Assembly (NCBI RefSeq): GCF_014212135.1
Contig: NZ_JACJVQ010000019.1
Coordinates: forward strand, 496,001-560,000
Source of the DNA: Cohnella thailandensis
Lineage (GTDB): Bacteria; Bacillota; Bacilli; Paenibacillales; Paenibacillaceae
Direction of reading: 5' to 3'
DNA: 64,000 bases
This document shows, piece after piece, positions 8,732-17,971 of this stretch. Both the position numbers and the translations under genes were made by a program. The notes under the pieces were generated by a model. The model was not told where the DNA came from. It searched no databases and worked only from the letters and a program-made list of their open reading frames with translations. How positions within the stretch are numbered: position 1 is the stretch's first letter; every line of letters begins with the position of its first letter.

Positions 8732-9877
8732 ATGAACCGACGCGTTTTGATGACTTTTTTGCCCATTTTACTTCTTTATAGCGCTCTATCATTCTATATC
8801 ATATGGAATGGCAGCTTGTATCTCGCCGAGATTTGGCCGGATTACCCGGTCGCATGGTATTGGGGCGTAGCGGCCGTCATCGCCTTCAGCTACTTCCTGG
8901 GCCGGAGCAAGTTCAAGCCCCGGCCATTATCGCGTTTCCTCAAGGTGATCGGATCCTATTATTTCGCGGTGTTCGAATATGCTATCCTTCTATCGATTAT
9001 CGCCGATTTGCTAGCGCTAGTCGGCCTTCTGCTCGGGATTCCCGCTTCCGAATACATCCTCGTTGCGGGAACGGTCGCGGCGGCTTTGCTCGTTATCCTG
9101 CTTGCCGTCGGCTCTTGGAACGCCTGGGTTCCGATCGTTCGCCGATATCAAGTGTCCGTCGACAAGAAGGCGGGGGATCTGGCGAAGCTGGAGCTGGTCG
9201 TCGCATCCGACCTTCATCTGGGCAACCTGGTCGGCAACCGCCATCTCGATCGATTAATTAATGTCGTTAATCCTATTGAGCCCGACCTCATCCTATTGGC
9301 GGGAGACGTGATGGACGAGGACATCGAGCCTATCGTTCGCAATCGCAACGATGAGCGCCTTGCTCGGCTTCGAGCCCGCTACGGCACGTTTGCCGTGCTC
9401 GGCAACCACGAATATTACGGCGGCCATGTCGACGAATTCGTCGGCCGGATGAAGGCAAGCGGCATCCCGGTTCTCCAAGACGAGACGGCGCTAGTCGCCG
9501 AAGGCCGCATTCAGATTGCCGGACGGAAGGATAAGACCGCCGAGTCGATGAATCCGTCGGGCCGATTGTCCATGAAGGAGCTGGTCGAAGGGTTGAATCC
9601 CGACCTGCCGATTATCGCCATGGATCATCAGCCCTATCAATATGCGGCAGCGGCGGAAGCGGGCGTCGACATTCTGGTCTCCGGCCATACGCATCGCGGG
9701 CAATTCGCGCCGAATCATTGGATCACCCGCCGCTTGTTCGAGTTGGACTGGGGCTACTTGATTAAAGGAAGCATGCACGCCTTCGTGTCCTCCGGCTTCG
9801 GAACCTGGGGACCGCCGATAAGGCTCGCCAGCCGCAGCGAGATTATCCATATCACAGTAAGCTTCAAGGGGGATTAA
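8732..9877 (+). CDS. Membrane-anchored metallophosphoesterase (YkuE-like)
   Basis: Protein of 381 aa. About four membrane helices fill the first 140 residues, then a calcineurin-like phosphoesterase domain with all metal motifs: SDLHLGN (D-x-H), LLAGDVMDED (GD), GNHEYYGG (GNH), DHQPYQ and SGHTHRGQF (GHxH). Family enzymes use two metal ions to hydrolyse phosphomono- or diesters; membrane-bound members of this shape have been linked to cell-envelope lipid or nucleotide phosphates, but the substrate is not known here. Four-base gap to a PAP2 phosphatase gene, so the two are probably co-transcribed and may act on envelope lipids. Confidence 0.85.
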   Translation: MNRRVLMTFLPILLLYSALSFYIIWNGSLYLAEIWPDYPVAWYWGVAAVIAFSYFLGRSKFKPRPLSRFLKVIGSYYFAVFEYAILLSIIADLLALVGLLLGIPASEYILVAGTVAAALLVILLAVGSWNAWVPIVRRYQVSVDKKAGDLAKLELVVASDLHLGNLVGNRHLDRLINVVNPIEPDLILLAGDVMDEDIEPIVRNRNDERLARLRARYGTFAVLGNHEYYGGHVDEFVGRMKASGIPVLQDETALVAEGRIQIAGRKDKTAESMNPSGRLSMKELVEGLNPDLPIIAMDHQPYQYAAAAEAGVDILVSGHTHRGQFAPNHWITRRLFELDWGYLIKGSMHAFVSSGFGTWGPPIRLASRSEIIHITVSFKGD

Positions 9878-9880
9878 CGG

Positions 9881-10537
9881 GTGAGAACCGCCTGCGTATT
9901 AAGCTTAGCCGCCTTTCTTCTCATGGCCGTCTTCGTAGGAACGGATTCCGCGACCGGCTTCGACGAACCGATTATCGAGACCGTACAGGGCTGGGAATCA
10001 AGCGGCTTAACGAGCTTCATGGAGACGATGTCCACCATCGGCTCGACCCTGTATACGGTCATTATCGCGTTGATTCTTCTGTCGCTGATGGCGTTCTTCC
10101 TCGGCCATCGCAAGGAACTCGTTCTGTTTGTCGCGGCTCTCGGCGGCTCCACGATCCTCAATAATGTAATGAAGCCTCTCTTCGAGCGCGATCGTCCGAC
10201 GATCCATCGGCTGGTAGAGGAAGAAGGCTTCAGCTTCCCGAGCGGGCACGCGATGGCTTCCTTCACCTTGGCCGTCATCACGGCATACCTTCTGTGGAAG
10301 CACGTCTCGCATCCGATCCTGCGTTCGGCTCTTCTCGTGCTGGCCGCCGCTTGGTTCTTATTGATGGGAACAAGCCGCATTTATCTCGGGGTTCATTATC
10401 CGAGCGACATTCTTGCCGGCTTCTTGCTGAGCGCTTTCTGGGTCAGCCTCATGATTCTGGCGTTTCGCGGGTGGATTGGCAGGAGCCTCAGGGAATCGCC
10501 GACTTACGAATACAGCCTGAGGAACCTGGATCGGTAA
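9881..10537 (+). CDS. PAP2 family membrane phosphatase
   Basis: Protein of 218 aa with five or six membrane helices and the three-part acid phosphatase signature: KPLFERDRP (about residues 98-106), PSGHAMAS (about 122-129) and SRIYLGVHYPSDILAG (about 166-181). Catalytic residues are the His of PSGH and the His of GVHYPSD. Such enzymes dephosphorylate phosphatidic acid, phosphatidylglycerol phosphate or undecaprenyl pyrophosphate. The GTG start follows the phosphoesterase stop by three bases, so translation is coupled. A strong terminator follows. Confidence 0.9.
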   Translation: MRTACVLSLAAFLLMAVFVGTDSATGFDEPIIETVQGWESSGLTSFMETMSTIGSTLYTVIIALILLSLMAFFLGHRKELVLFVAALGGSTILNNVMKPLFERDRPTIHRLVEEEGFSFPSGHAMASFTLAVITAYLLWKHVSHPILRSALLVLAAAWFLLMGTSRIYLGVHYPSDILAGFLLSAFWVSLMILAFRGWIGRSLRESPTYEYSLRNLDR

Positions 10538-10550
10538 ACCAATAATGGAT

Positions 10551-10592
10551 TTCAATCGCCCCAAACGAACGCGAGGGGCGATTTTTTTTGGC
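10551..10592 (+). terminator. Rho-independent terminator
   Basis: AATCGCCCC pairs with GGGGCGATT followed by a run of eight T, directly after the PAP2 gene. Confidence 0.9.
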
Positions 10593-10624
10593 CTTCATGT
10601 TTATATATGACATACTAATTAATT

Positions 10625-10662
10625 TATTGTTGTATCATAAATGAAACTATGATATACAATAA
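10625..10662. promoter_or_regulatory. Inverted CcpN-type operator before ccpN
   Basis: TATTGTTGTATCATA and TATGATATACAATA form an imperfect inverted repeat. The right arm TATGATATACA (10648-10658) fits the CcpN consensus TRTGHYATAYW at all 11 positions; the left arm fits at 10 of 11 when read on the other strand. Suggests self-control by CcpN. Confidence 0.5.
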
Positions 10663-10713
10663 ATAGGATTTTTAACGTAATGGTTATAGAGGGACAAGAA
10701 GGAGGGGGCGAGA

Positions 10714-11355
10714 ATCGAACTCACTTCCCGTCAATTGGAGATCGTCGATTTGGTAACGCGCGGAGCGCCCATCACCGGCGAGCAGATCGCGGAGACTCTC
10801 GGAGTCAGCCGCCCTACGATTCGGTCGGACTTGTCCGTCTTGGTGATGCTCGGTTATATCGATGCGAAGCCGAAGGTCGGCTACTTCCTGGGCAAAGCGC
10901 TCAAGCCGGAACGCTCGGCTCGCAATCGGATGCTCGAATGGAAGGTCAAGGACCGAATGAGCCGCCCGGTCGTCATTCGCGACACGGCTAACGTCGGAGA
11001 CGCCGTCATCAGCCTGTTCGTGGAGAATGTGGGGAGCTTGATCGTGACCGACGAAGACGATCATTTGATCGGCATGGTAACCCCGAAGGACCTTCTGAAG
11101 TTCACGATGGGCAACCAGGGCGCGTCGACGATTCCGATTCGGATGGTCATGACGAAGCACTCGCAGCTGGTGACGGTCGCTCCGGAGGACACCTTGCTGG
11201 AAGCGGCCAGACGAATGATGGCGCATCAGTTGAACAGCTTGCCGGTCGTGCAAGTCCGATCTCCGTCGGAAGGACAACAAGAGCAGGAAGTCGTCGGACG
11301 CATCACCAAGACGAATATCACTCAAGCAATGGTCGAGTTAGCCTCGGATTTGTAG
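10714..11355 (+). CDS. ccpN: CcpN-type HTH/CBS transcriptional repressor
   Basis: Regulator with an N-terminal winged HTH (PITGEQIAETLGVSRPTIRSDL) and two CBS domains (VKDRMSRPVVIRDTANVGDAV and IRMVMTKHSQLVTVAPEDTL). CcpN represses gapB and pckA under glycolytic conditions and senses nucleotides through its CBS pair. The start is unusual. AGGAGG at 10700-10706 points to an ATC codon at 10714, which gives the family N-terminus I-E-L-x-x-R-Q; no ATG, GTG or TTG lies between the upstream stop at 10687 and a TTG at 10735, 28 bases past the Shine-Dalgarno. Annotators would probably pick the TTG (206 aa). Upstream of the PPDK regulator, the same pair as in Bacillus. Confidence 0.85.
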   Translation: MELTSRQLEIVDLVTRGAPITGEQIAETLGVSRPTIRSDLSVLVMLGYIDAKPKVGYFLGKALKPERSARNRMLEWKVKDRMSRPVVIRDTANVGDAVISLFVENVGSLIVTDEDDHLIGMVTPKDLLKFTMGNQGASTIPIRMVMTKHSQLVTVAPEDTLLEAARRMMAHQLNSLPVVQVRSPSEGQQEQEVVGRITKTNITQAMVELASDL

Positions 11356-11374
11356 CAGGGTAGGAGGAGAAGCG

Positions 11375-12202
11375 GTGCCGGGTGAAGAGTTGAAAATCAT
11401 CTACGTCTGCTCGGATGCAGTGGGAGAGACGGCCGAGGCGGTGGCCAAGGCGACTGTCCGCCAATTCGCTTTAGAGAACGTAAAGATCAAACGATATGGC
11501 GGCATAAAGCAGGAGGAAGAGGTTCGCGCGCTCGTCATCGAAGCGGCTCGAACCGGCGGATTTATCGCGTACACCCTCGTCCAGCCCGAGCTTCGGGAGA
11601 CGATGAGGGACGAGGCCATTCGCGCCGGCGTCAAAGCCGTCGACGTCATGGGCCCCATGATGCAGGCGTTCATCGACACGTTTAACGATTCGCCGAAGTA
11701 CAAGCCGGGGCTTTTGCATGAGATGGACGATCATTATTTTCGCAAAATCGAAGCCGTCGAATTCGCGGTCCGTTACGACGATGGCAAGGATGTCCGCGGG
11801 TTGGTGAACGCCCAGATCGTCCTTGTCGGCATCTCTCGAACGTCCAAGACGCCTTTGAGCATTTATCTGGCCCATAAAGGCTATCGTACGGCGAACTATC
11901 CGCTGACGCCGGAGGTGAAGCCGCCGGCCGAGCTGTTTCTTCCGGCCGTTCCGTCCGAGCGAATCACGATCGGCTTGACGATGCAGCCGGAACGTCTTCT
12001 TAAGATACGGATGGAGCGGCTGAAGGCGCTCGGACTTCCCGTTCATGCGCAATATGCTTCCTTGGAGAGAATCGAAGCGGAGCTTCGCTACGCGGATGAG
12101 ATGATGAAGAAGCTGGGATGCCCGGTCATCGACGTGACGGAACGAGCGATCGAAGAGACGGCGGGGATCATACTGGAACGCTGGCAGAGCGTTGTCGGCT
12201 AG
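11375..12202 (+). CDS. yqfL: Pyruvate, phosphate dikinase regulatory protein (kinase/pyrophosphorylase)
   Basis: Bifunctional DUF299 protein of 275 aa. It opens with IIYVCSDAVGETAE and carries the P-loop-like motif VGISRTSKTPLSIYLA at about residues 149-164, the family hallmark. These enzymes inactivate PPDK or PEP synthase by ADP-dependent threonine phosphorylation and reactivate it by Pi-dependent dephosphorylation. The GTG start is preceded by AGGAGGAG. It follows ccpN by 19 bases, and in Bacillus its homologue is known to act with CcpN. PPDK itself is not in the window. Confidence 0.92.
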   Translation: MPGEELKIIYVCSDAVGETAEAVAKATVRQFALENVKIKRYGGIKQEEEVRALVIEAARTGGFIAYTLVQPELRETMRDEAIRAGVKAVDVMGPMMQAFIDTFNDSPKYKPGLLHEMDDHYFRKIEAVEFAVRYDDGKDVRGLVNAQIVLVGISRTSKTPLSIYLAHKGYRTANYPLTPEVKPPAELFLPAVPSERITIGLTMQPERLLKIRMERLKALGLPVHAQYASLERIEAELRYADEMMKKLGCPVIDVTERAIEETAGIILERWQSVVG

Positions 12203-12221
12203 ATAAACAGGGGGGACGAAC

Positions 12222-13193
12222 ATGGAGAGGGAATTAGCGCTTGAGATTGTACGCGTCACGGAGCTGGCGGCATTGGCTTCCGCGCCATGGCTGGGAAGAG
12301 GGGACAAGAACAGCGCGGACGGGGCCGCGACTTCCGCGATGAGATCGATGTTCGATACGGTCTCCATGAAGGGGACGGTCGTTATCGGTGAAGGGGAGAT
12401 GGACGAGGCGCCCATGCTGTACATCGGGGAAGAGGTGGGCAGCGGCAACGGGCCGGAACTCGATGTCGCCGTCGATCCGTTGGAAGGAACGGAGATCGTC
12501 GCGAAGGGACTGAACAACGCTTTGTCGGTCATAGCCGTCGCCGGCAAGGGGAACTTGCTTCATGCCCCCGATATGTACATGGAGAAGCTGGCCGTAGGTC
12601 CGGAGCTCGCCGGCAAGCTGAGCCTGACGGATCCTTTGGAGCTGACCTTGCAGAAGGCGGCGACTCACCTGCATAAGAAAGTGTCCGACTTAACCGTAAT
12701 GATTCTGGATCGAACGAGACACGAATCCATGATCAAGACGCTTCGCAAGGTTGGGGTGCGGATCAAGTTCCTCTCGGATGGCGACGTTGCGGGCGCCATG
12801 GCTCCCGCTTTCCCGGAGGCCGGCATCGATCTTTATGTCGGCTCGGGCGGAGCGCCGGAAGGCGTGCTCGCCGCGGCCGCGCTTCGCTGCCTCGGAGGCG
12901 AGCTTCAGGGACGATTGATGCCGTCGGACGGGAACGAATACAAGCGCTGCGTCGAGATGGGGATCGAAGATCCTTACCGGGTGCTGACGATGGACGATAT
13001 GATCGGAACGGACGATGTCATCTTCGCGGCTACGGGCGTTACCCCCGGAGAATTCCTGGGCGGCGTCCGCTACTTGTCGGAGCAACGGGCCGAGACTCAT
13101 TCCATCGTCATGCGAGCGAAGACCCGGACCATTCGGTTTATTCGCGCGATTCATTATCTTCCGAATAAGAAGCTTCTTAACGAGCTGGATTAA
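12222..13193 (+). CDS. glpX: Class II fructose-1,6-bisphosphatase
   Basis: GlpX-type enzyme of 323 aa: GRGDKNSADGAATSAMR near the N-terminus, GEGEMDEAPMLYIGE (metal-binding acidic residues), VDPLEGTEIVAKG, and GSGGAPEGVLAAAALRCLGG. It converts fructose-1,6-bisphosphate to fructose-6-phosphate in gluconeogenesis using Mn2+. GGGGGA precedes the ATG. It sits 19 bases after the PPDK regulator, making a three-gene gluconeogenic unit with ccpN. Confidence 0.95.
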   Translation: MERELALEIVRVTELAALASAPWLGRGDKNSADGAATSAMRSMFDTVSMKGTVVIGEGEMDEAPMLYIGEEVGSGNGPELDVAVDPLEGTEIVAKGLNNALSVIAVAGKGNLLHAPDMYMEKLAVGPELAGKLSLTDPLELTLQKAATHLHKKVSDLTVMILDRTRHESMIKTLRKVGVRIKFLSDGDVAGAMAPAFPEAGIDLYVGSGGAPEGVLAAAALRCLGGELQGRLMPSDGNEYKRCVEMGIEDPYRVLTMDDMIGTDDVIFAATGVTPGEFLGGVRYLSEQRAETHSIVMRAKTRTIRFIRAIHYLPNKKLLNELD

Positions 13194-13205
13194 TCTTTCG
13201 AATAA

Positions 13206-13892
13206 TCATTTCAAGAATTTATAGCCTATGCCCCACACGGTCTTGATGTGCTGGGGCTCTTTGGGGTTCTTCTCGATCTTTCTCCGAAGATTCGTAATAT
13301 GGACGTCGATAGCCCTTTCGTTAACGAAGGAATCGATCCCACGTACGGAATTGAGCAGCTCTTCCCGACTGAATACGCGACCCGGGTACTGGGTAAAAAG
13401 TTTCATCATTTCGTATTCCGAGAACGTCGTCTCGATGATGTTGCCTTCCAGCACGATCGTACGTCGTTCCGTATTCAAGGCGATTCGGTCCAGGCTAGGA
13501 GGAACGCTCGTCTCCGAATCCGCTTGCGAGACGGATATTCGGCGCAATACGGCTTGGATTCTGACTTTCAATTCTTGAACGCTGTAGGGCTTCGTTAAAT
13601 AGTCGTCCGCCCCCAAGCTAATCGCTTGAATCCGATCGGCGACCGTGTTCTTCATCGAAGTGACGATGATCGGAACGGTCGTTTTCTCGCGGAAAACGGT
13701 GCATAGAGCAGGCCCGTCCGCGTCCGGAAGCATTAAATCCAAGATGATGACCTCAGGCTTAAACTCGACGAGAGCGCGGAAGCCTTGTCCAGCCGACTCC
13801 ACTCGGATGACATCGAACTGTTCTTCGGCCAAATACAAAGTCAGCATCTCGCCGAGAATTGGATCGTCTTCAATGACCAGAATCTTCGTCAA
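13206..13892 (-). CDS. OmpR/PhoB-family response regulator
   Basis: Protein of 228 aa with an N-terminal receiver (acidic pair EDD at residues 8-10, phospho-acceptor Asp in VIILDLMLPDADG about residue 52, Thr/Ser in VTSMK, Lys in TKPYS) and a C-terminal winged helix (EEL-NSVRGIDSFVNERAIDVHITNLRRKIE). It overlaps the hybrid kinase gene by four bases, so the two are co-expressed and probably form one pathway, with a phosphorelay through the kinase's own receiver and HPt domain. Confidence 0.92.
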   Translation of the reverse strand: MTKILVIEDDPILGEMLTLYLAEEQFDVIRVESAGQGFRALVEFKPEVIILDLMLPDADGPALCTVFREKTTVPIIVTSMKNTVADRIQAISLGADDYLTKPYSVQELKVRIQAVLRRISVSQADSETSVPPSLDRIALNTERRTIVLEGNIIETTFSEYEMMKLFTQYPGRVFSREELLNSVRGIDSFVNERAIDVHITNLRRKIEKNPKEPQHIKTVWGIGYKFLK

Positions 13893-16096
13893 TGCAAATC
13901 TCCACCTGTGTCTGAAATGTTAGCTAAACTAATACTTTTCTTATATTTATCAATGGACTGGAACACGATTTGAAGCTGGACGTCCAGCTCGTCGAGCAGC
14001 GCCATGCGGTCCTCGCGAGGAGTCTTCAGCGAGTCCTCCAAGCGGGTAGCCGCCGCATAGACTTCCTGTGCGGACAGATGGCTCGCCGCTCCCCGGAAGG
14101 TATGAAGAACGCGCCTTGTCCCGGCGAATTCTTCGGCTTCCAGCGACCGCCGCAGAGCCGGAATCAATTCCCGATAGCGCTCTTGAAACCGAGTCAGCAT
14201 CGCGACATAGAAGGGAATTCGCCCATCCACCCGAACGATCGCATCGGCCACGTTCAGTCCTTCGAGCTTTAACGAGGCTTGGGGATCGGGCGCGCTTGCG
14301 GGCGCTTGTTCGCGAAGAGCAGCGCCGATCCAACGTTCCAGTACTTGCTTGAGATGAACCATCTCCACGGGCTTCGTCAACACTTCGTTCGCTCCCGCGG
14401 CCAGACAGCGATTGTGCTGTTCCATCGTCGTATCGGCCGTCTGGATCACGATCGGAATGCTCTTATACTCCGGGAACGAGCGTATCGTTCTCACGGCCGA
14501 GATGCCGTCTATTCCGGGCATGTGGAGATCCATCAGCACCAGATCGATCCTCGAGCCGATATCCTTGAGCAGCTCGAACGCTTCGTTCGCGTTCTCGGCC
14601 TCGTAAACCTCGCAGTGAAGGCTTCTTAACATCTTGGAAGCGATCATTCGGCTGATCTCGTGATCCTCGATAAGCAGAACGCTCGCCAGCTTGTCCAGAA
14701 GCCGGCCGTCCGACGAGCCTGTCCTCGGGGCATGCCCCCGAGCGGATTCTTGGCAGGAGCCGATCATCGGAAGCCGGAACCGGAACACGCTCCCTTGACC
14801 GTGTTCGCTTGCCGCTTCGAGCTGTCCGCCCATCAGCTCGACCAGCGTCTTGGAGATGACGAGGCCCAGTCCGGTTCCGCCATATTGACGTTGCAGGGTC
14901 GAATTCACCTGCCGATAAGGAATGAATAGCTGCATCAGCTGCTGCTCCGTCATCCCGATGCCGGTGTCCCTAACCGAGTAAAGCGCGTAAAGTTCGTTAT
15001 TTTCCCCCCGTTCCAATTCGACTAGAAGCTCGATTTCTCCATGATCCGTAAATTTAATGGCATTGCTGGCCAGGTTGTAGAGAACTTGCTCGATTCTAAC
15101 CGGATCTCCGAACAGCGTATCGGGAACGGCGCGATCCTTCGAAATGCGGATGGAGATCGGCTTGTTTCCGACAAGAGCAAGCATCATGTGCTTGAGGTGG
15201 TCCAGAGTGTGCTCCAAGCGGAACTCCACGTTCTCCATCGAGAGCTTGTCGGACTCCAGCTTGGAGAAATCGAGCAGATCGTTCAGCGTCCTCACCAGAT
15301 TGCGGGAGATGACCCTGATTTGACTCAAGTATTCCTGCTGCTGCTTGCCCAGCTCCGAATCGTCCATCAACTGAGACAGCCCGATAACCGCATGAAGAGG
15401 GGTACGAATCTCGTGGCTGACGCGGGCGAGAAAGCCGCTCTTCGAACGATTCGATTGCTCGGCTTGCTCCATGGCCGCCTTATATTCCTCGGCCAGGCGA
15501 ATCTGCGGGGATAAGTCCTTCATAACGACGGTGATGCAGCGTTCGTTATCGCAATCGAGCGAAGACAGGAGAGAAAGGGACGCATCGACGTTCGCCCGGG
15601 AATCGTCCGGTCTTCGAAGCTCTAGCGACAGCGAAACATAACCCGTGTCCATGACTTCCGCGATTCCTTGCTTCATTCGCAGCCCGCTGTTCGTCGTCAA
15701 ATACTCATCTATGAAGATGGCCTCTTCCGTCAGATGATCGATCCCAAACAGGCGCTTCGCGGCCGGATTAACATACCGCATTCGTCCGGCGGAATCGACG
15801 AGCAGGACGGAATGGACGGAAGCGCTCATCATCGAACGGCGTCTTTCACGCTCGTTCTTCCTTTGCTTCTCAAGCTCCAGGATAGGTTGAAGCTTAAGGC
15901 GCATAACCCAATAAGACAACGAAGCGACAGCCGTCAGTACGATGCTTGCGGCCAAGGGGAAGAGCCAGAGGGGCTCCGCTTTGATGCCGGAAGCGATATC
16001 GCGATTAAGCCAGCCGATCAAAAAGAGAAACAATATCGACAGCGCGAGAAGGGGGATGAACATAGCCACCATTGTAAGCCTAAGCGATCTAGTCAT
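13889..16096 (-). CDS. Hybrid sensor histidine kinase (PAS-HisKA-HATPase-receiver-HPt)
   Basis: Protein of 735 aa. Two membrane helices at the N-terminus with almost no extracellular loop; a PAS domain (about 85-200); HisKA with the phospho-His in ARVSHEIRTP (about 226); HATPase with N box NLASNAIKF and G boxes DTGIGMTEQQL and GGTGLGLVISK; a receiver (Asp in LVLMDLHMPGIDG, about 521); and a C-terminal HPt domain with the His in LHTFRGAASHL (about 665). Start 16096 is chosen for its AGGAGG ribosome site; an open frame extends further upstream. It likely feeds the OmpR-type regulator that follows. The short extracellular part suggests a cytosolic or membrane signal, or input from the divergent chemoreceptor. 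Confidence 0.9.
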   Translation of the reverse strand: MTRSLRLTMVAMFIPLLALSILFLFLIGWLNRDIASGIKAEPLWLFPLAASIVLTAVASLSYWVMRLKLQPILELEKQRKNERERRRSMMSASVHSVLLVDSAGRMRYVNPAAKRLFGIDHLTEEAIFIDEYLTTNSGLRMKQGIAEVMDTGYVSLSLELRRPDDSRANVDASLSLLSSLDCDNERCITVVMKDLSPQIRLAEEYKAAMEQAEQSNRSKSGFLARVSHEIRTPLHAVIGLSQLMDDSELGKQQQEYLSQIRVISRNLVRTLNDLLDFSKLESDKLSMENVEFRLEHTLDHLKHMMLALVGNKPISIRISKDRAVPDTLFGDPVRIEQVLYNLASNAIKFTDHGEIELLVELERGENNELYALYSVRDTGIGMTEQQLMQLFIPYRQVNSTLQRQYGGTGLGLVISKTLVELMGGQLEAASEHGQGSVFRFRLPMIGSCQESARGHAPRTGSSDGRLLDKLASVLLIEDHEISRMIASKMLRSLHCEVYEAENANEAFELLKDIGSRIDLVLMDLHMPGIDGISAVRTIRSFPEYKSIPIVIQTADTTMEQHNRCLAAGANEVLTKPVEMVHLKQVLERWIGAALREQAPASAPDPQASLKLEGLNVADAIVRVDGRIPFYVAMLTRFQERYRELIPALRRSLEAEEFAGTRRVLHTFRGAASHLSAQEVYAAATRLEDSLKTPREDRMALLDELDVQLQIVFQSIDKYKKSISLANISDTGGDLH

Positions 16097-16239
16097 GCAA
16101 ATCCTCCTAGAAGTGTGAGCGAAACTAACAAATGATAAATAAGAATCAGGTAAAAAATTTAATGCTTTGTCCTTATCATAACGTAAGTAAGACATTTGTG
16201 AAGGGCAATAGGCCACAGTCCCCAGGAGGAAAGTAATGG

Positions 16240-17952
16240 ATGAATGGAACCGTTCGCAGAAAAATGTTCTCCGTGTTCGCCTCGATTTTTCTTCTGTTTG
16301 CCCTTTCGGCAATCGTAAGCATTTTAGGGATTCGAGCGGAAAGAGAGCATGCAAAGGAGGTAACGACCCATTGGCTAAACGGGGTTGAGACCGTCAACCA
16401 AATCAAGGTCGGGCTGAGCCAGTTCCAGAACCAGTACTACCAGCTCATGCTGGAATCCGACGAGAACCAAAAAAGTACATACACGAACATGATGGGCACC
16501 CTGGTCGAATCCGTCGGACAGCTGGTCGATAGCTACGAGTCCGCCATTTCGAACGAAGAGGATCGTTCCAACTATGAGCTGCTGCGCCAGCATTGGGGAG
16601 AGTTCAGGAAGAGCTTCTCGGCCGCATCCGGCGGCTCGAACGGCCAAAGCTCGGAAGAGGCTTCGGCTCAAGGTGCGGTTTCTTTCCAACAGGCTAACGA
16701 AGTGCTCGACAGGATGATCGAATTCAACCATAACGGCGCCATGGAGAGCTCGGAGAAAGGGCAAGAGCAGTACCGGCTCGTTCTTCTCGTCACGATCGGC
16801 ATTACCGTTCTGGCGTTGGTTCTGCTGGCGTCGATCGCGTTTATTCTCATCCGCAACATCACTCGTCCTTTGCTGGCGGCCCAAGAAGCGATGAGGAGAA
16901 TCTCCTCCGGGGATCTGACCGTCGAGAAGATGGCCGTCAACCGCAAAGACGAATTCGGGAAAATGATGGAGTCGTTGAACGGCACCGTTCAGCATCTCAA
17001 AGCCTCGGTCGAGCGTATGCAGGATAGCGCGGGCGACGTAGCGTCCACGGCCGACCAGCTTTACGCCAGCTCGGATCAGAACACGAGCGCCTCTCAGCAC
17101 GTGGCCGAGATGATCATGCAGGTCGCCTCCGATGCGGAGAAGCAGGCAGCGGTCACCGGGGAAATGGAACGGGTCGTCGAAGAGATGGCCGAAGGAGTGC
17201 AACGGATCGCGGAGACGACCTCCGAGGTGGCCGACCTTAGCGGCAGCGCGTCCCAATCGGCGGGAGACGGAGTTCGGCAAATTCGGCTTATCGTCGATCG
17301 AATGCAATCGTTGCGTCAGTCGGTTCAGCAAGCGAGCGCCGACTTGCGGAGAATGGAGGAGCAAGCCCGTCAGATCGGCCGATTCTCGGCTTTGATCGGC
17401 GAGATTGCCGCTCAGACTCACCTGCTCGCCCTGAATGCCGCAATCGAAGCGTCCCATGCGGGTGAGCACGGCTCCGGGTTCGCCGTCGTCGCAGGCGAAG
17501 TCCGCAAGCTGGCCGCCCAGACGGATGAGTCCGTACACAACATTACGGAATTATCGAAGGAAGTCGAAGCCAGCACCGTTCAAGCCGTCCTTACGATGAA
17601 GCGAGGGTTGGATGAAGTGCAACTGAGCGTTGCGGCTGTGGAGTCGGCGGAATCGACCCTCGATTCGCTGGCCCGATCGGCTCAGGACGTGAACCTTCGC
17701 ATTCAAGAGGCGGCAGCCGCTGCCGAGCAGCTGTCGGCGAGCTCCGAAGAAGTAGCAGCCTCCATTGTCAGCATGGGAGAGCTGGCTAACAAGACCGCAT
17801 CTACCGCCGAACAAGTCGCAGGGGCTACGGAACAGCAGCTGGCTTCAAGCGAGGAGATCTCGGCGTCCTCCCAGATGCTGTCGACGGTAGCCGCCGAGCT
17901 GCAGGATTTGGTCAGAACTTTCCGATTGGATATCACACACCCTCACAAATAG
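16240..17952 (+). CDS. Methyl-accepting chemotaxis protein
   Basis: Protein of 570 aa: TM1 (about 10-32), an extracellular four-helix-bundle sensor (about 33-180), TM2 (about 183-205), HAMP (about 206-258), then the signalling coiled coil with the conserved hairpin tip IGEIAAQTHLLALNAAIEAS (about 385-405). Note EASHAGEHGSGFAVVA where most receptors have EAARAGE-GRGFAVVA. It would signal to CheA/CheW, or, from its place beside a kinase pair, to a dedicated pathway; no che genes are in the window. AGGAGG precedes the ATG. Divergent from the hybrid kinase and followed closely by a small LuxR-type gene. Confidence 0.92.
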   Translation: MNGTVRRKMFSVFASIFLLFALSAIVSILGIRAEREHAKEVTTHWLNGVETVNQIKVGLSQFQNQYYQLMLESDENQKSTYTNMMGTLVESVGQLVDSYESAISNEEDRSNYELLRQHWGEFRKSFSAASGGSNGQSSEEASAQGAVSFQQANEVLDRMIEFNHNGAMESSEKGQEQYRLVLLVTIGITVLALVLLASIAFILIRNITRPLLAAQEAMRRISSGDLTVEKMAVNRKDEFGKMMESLNGTVQHLKASVERMQDSAGDVASTADQLYASSDQNTSASQHVAEMIMQVASDAEKQAAVTGEMERVVEEMAEGVQRIAETTSEVADLSGSASQSAGDGVRQIRLIVDRMQSLRQSVQQASADLRRMEEQARQIGRFSALIGEIAAQTHLLALNAAIEASHAGEHGSGFAVVAGEVRKLAAQTDESVHNITELSKEVEASTVQAVLTMKRGLDEVQLSVAAVESAESTLDSLARSAQDVNLRIQEAAAAAEQLSASSEEVAASIVSMGELANKTASTAEQVAGATEQQLASSEEISASSQMLSTVAAELQDLVRTFRLDITHPHK

Positions 17953-17971
17953 ACGAAGGAGTCCACCACCC

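Noticed and set aside
10680..10991. Alternative plus-strand frame starting with ATG at 10680
   Set aside because: Runs in another frame through the ccpN HTH and has no family features; a shadow.
11471..12547. 358-codon minus-strand frame opposite yqfL and glpX
   Set aside because: Spans two real genes; composition (Ser/Pro/Arg) typical of antisense shadows.
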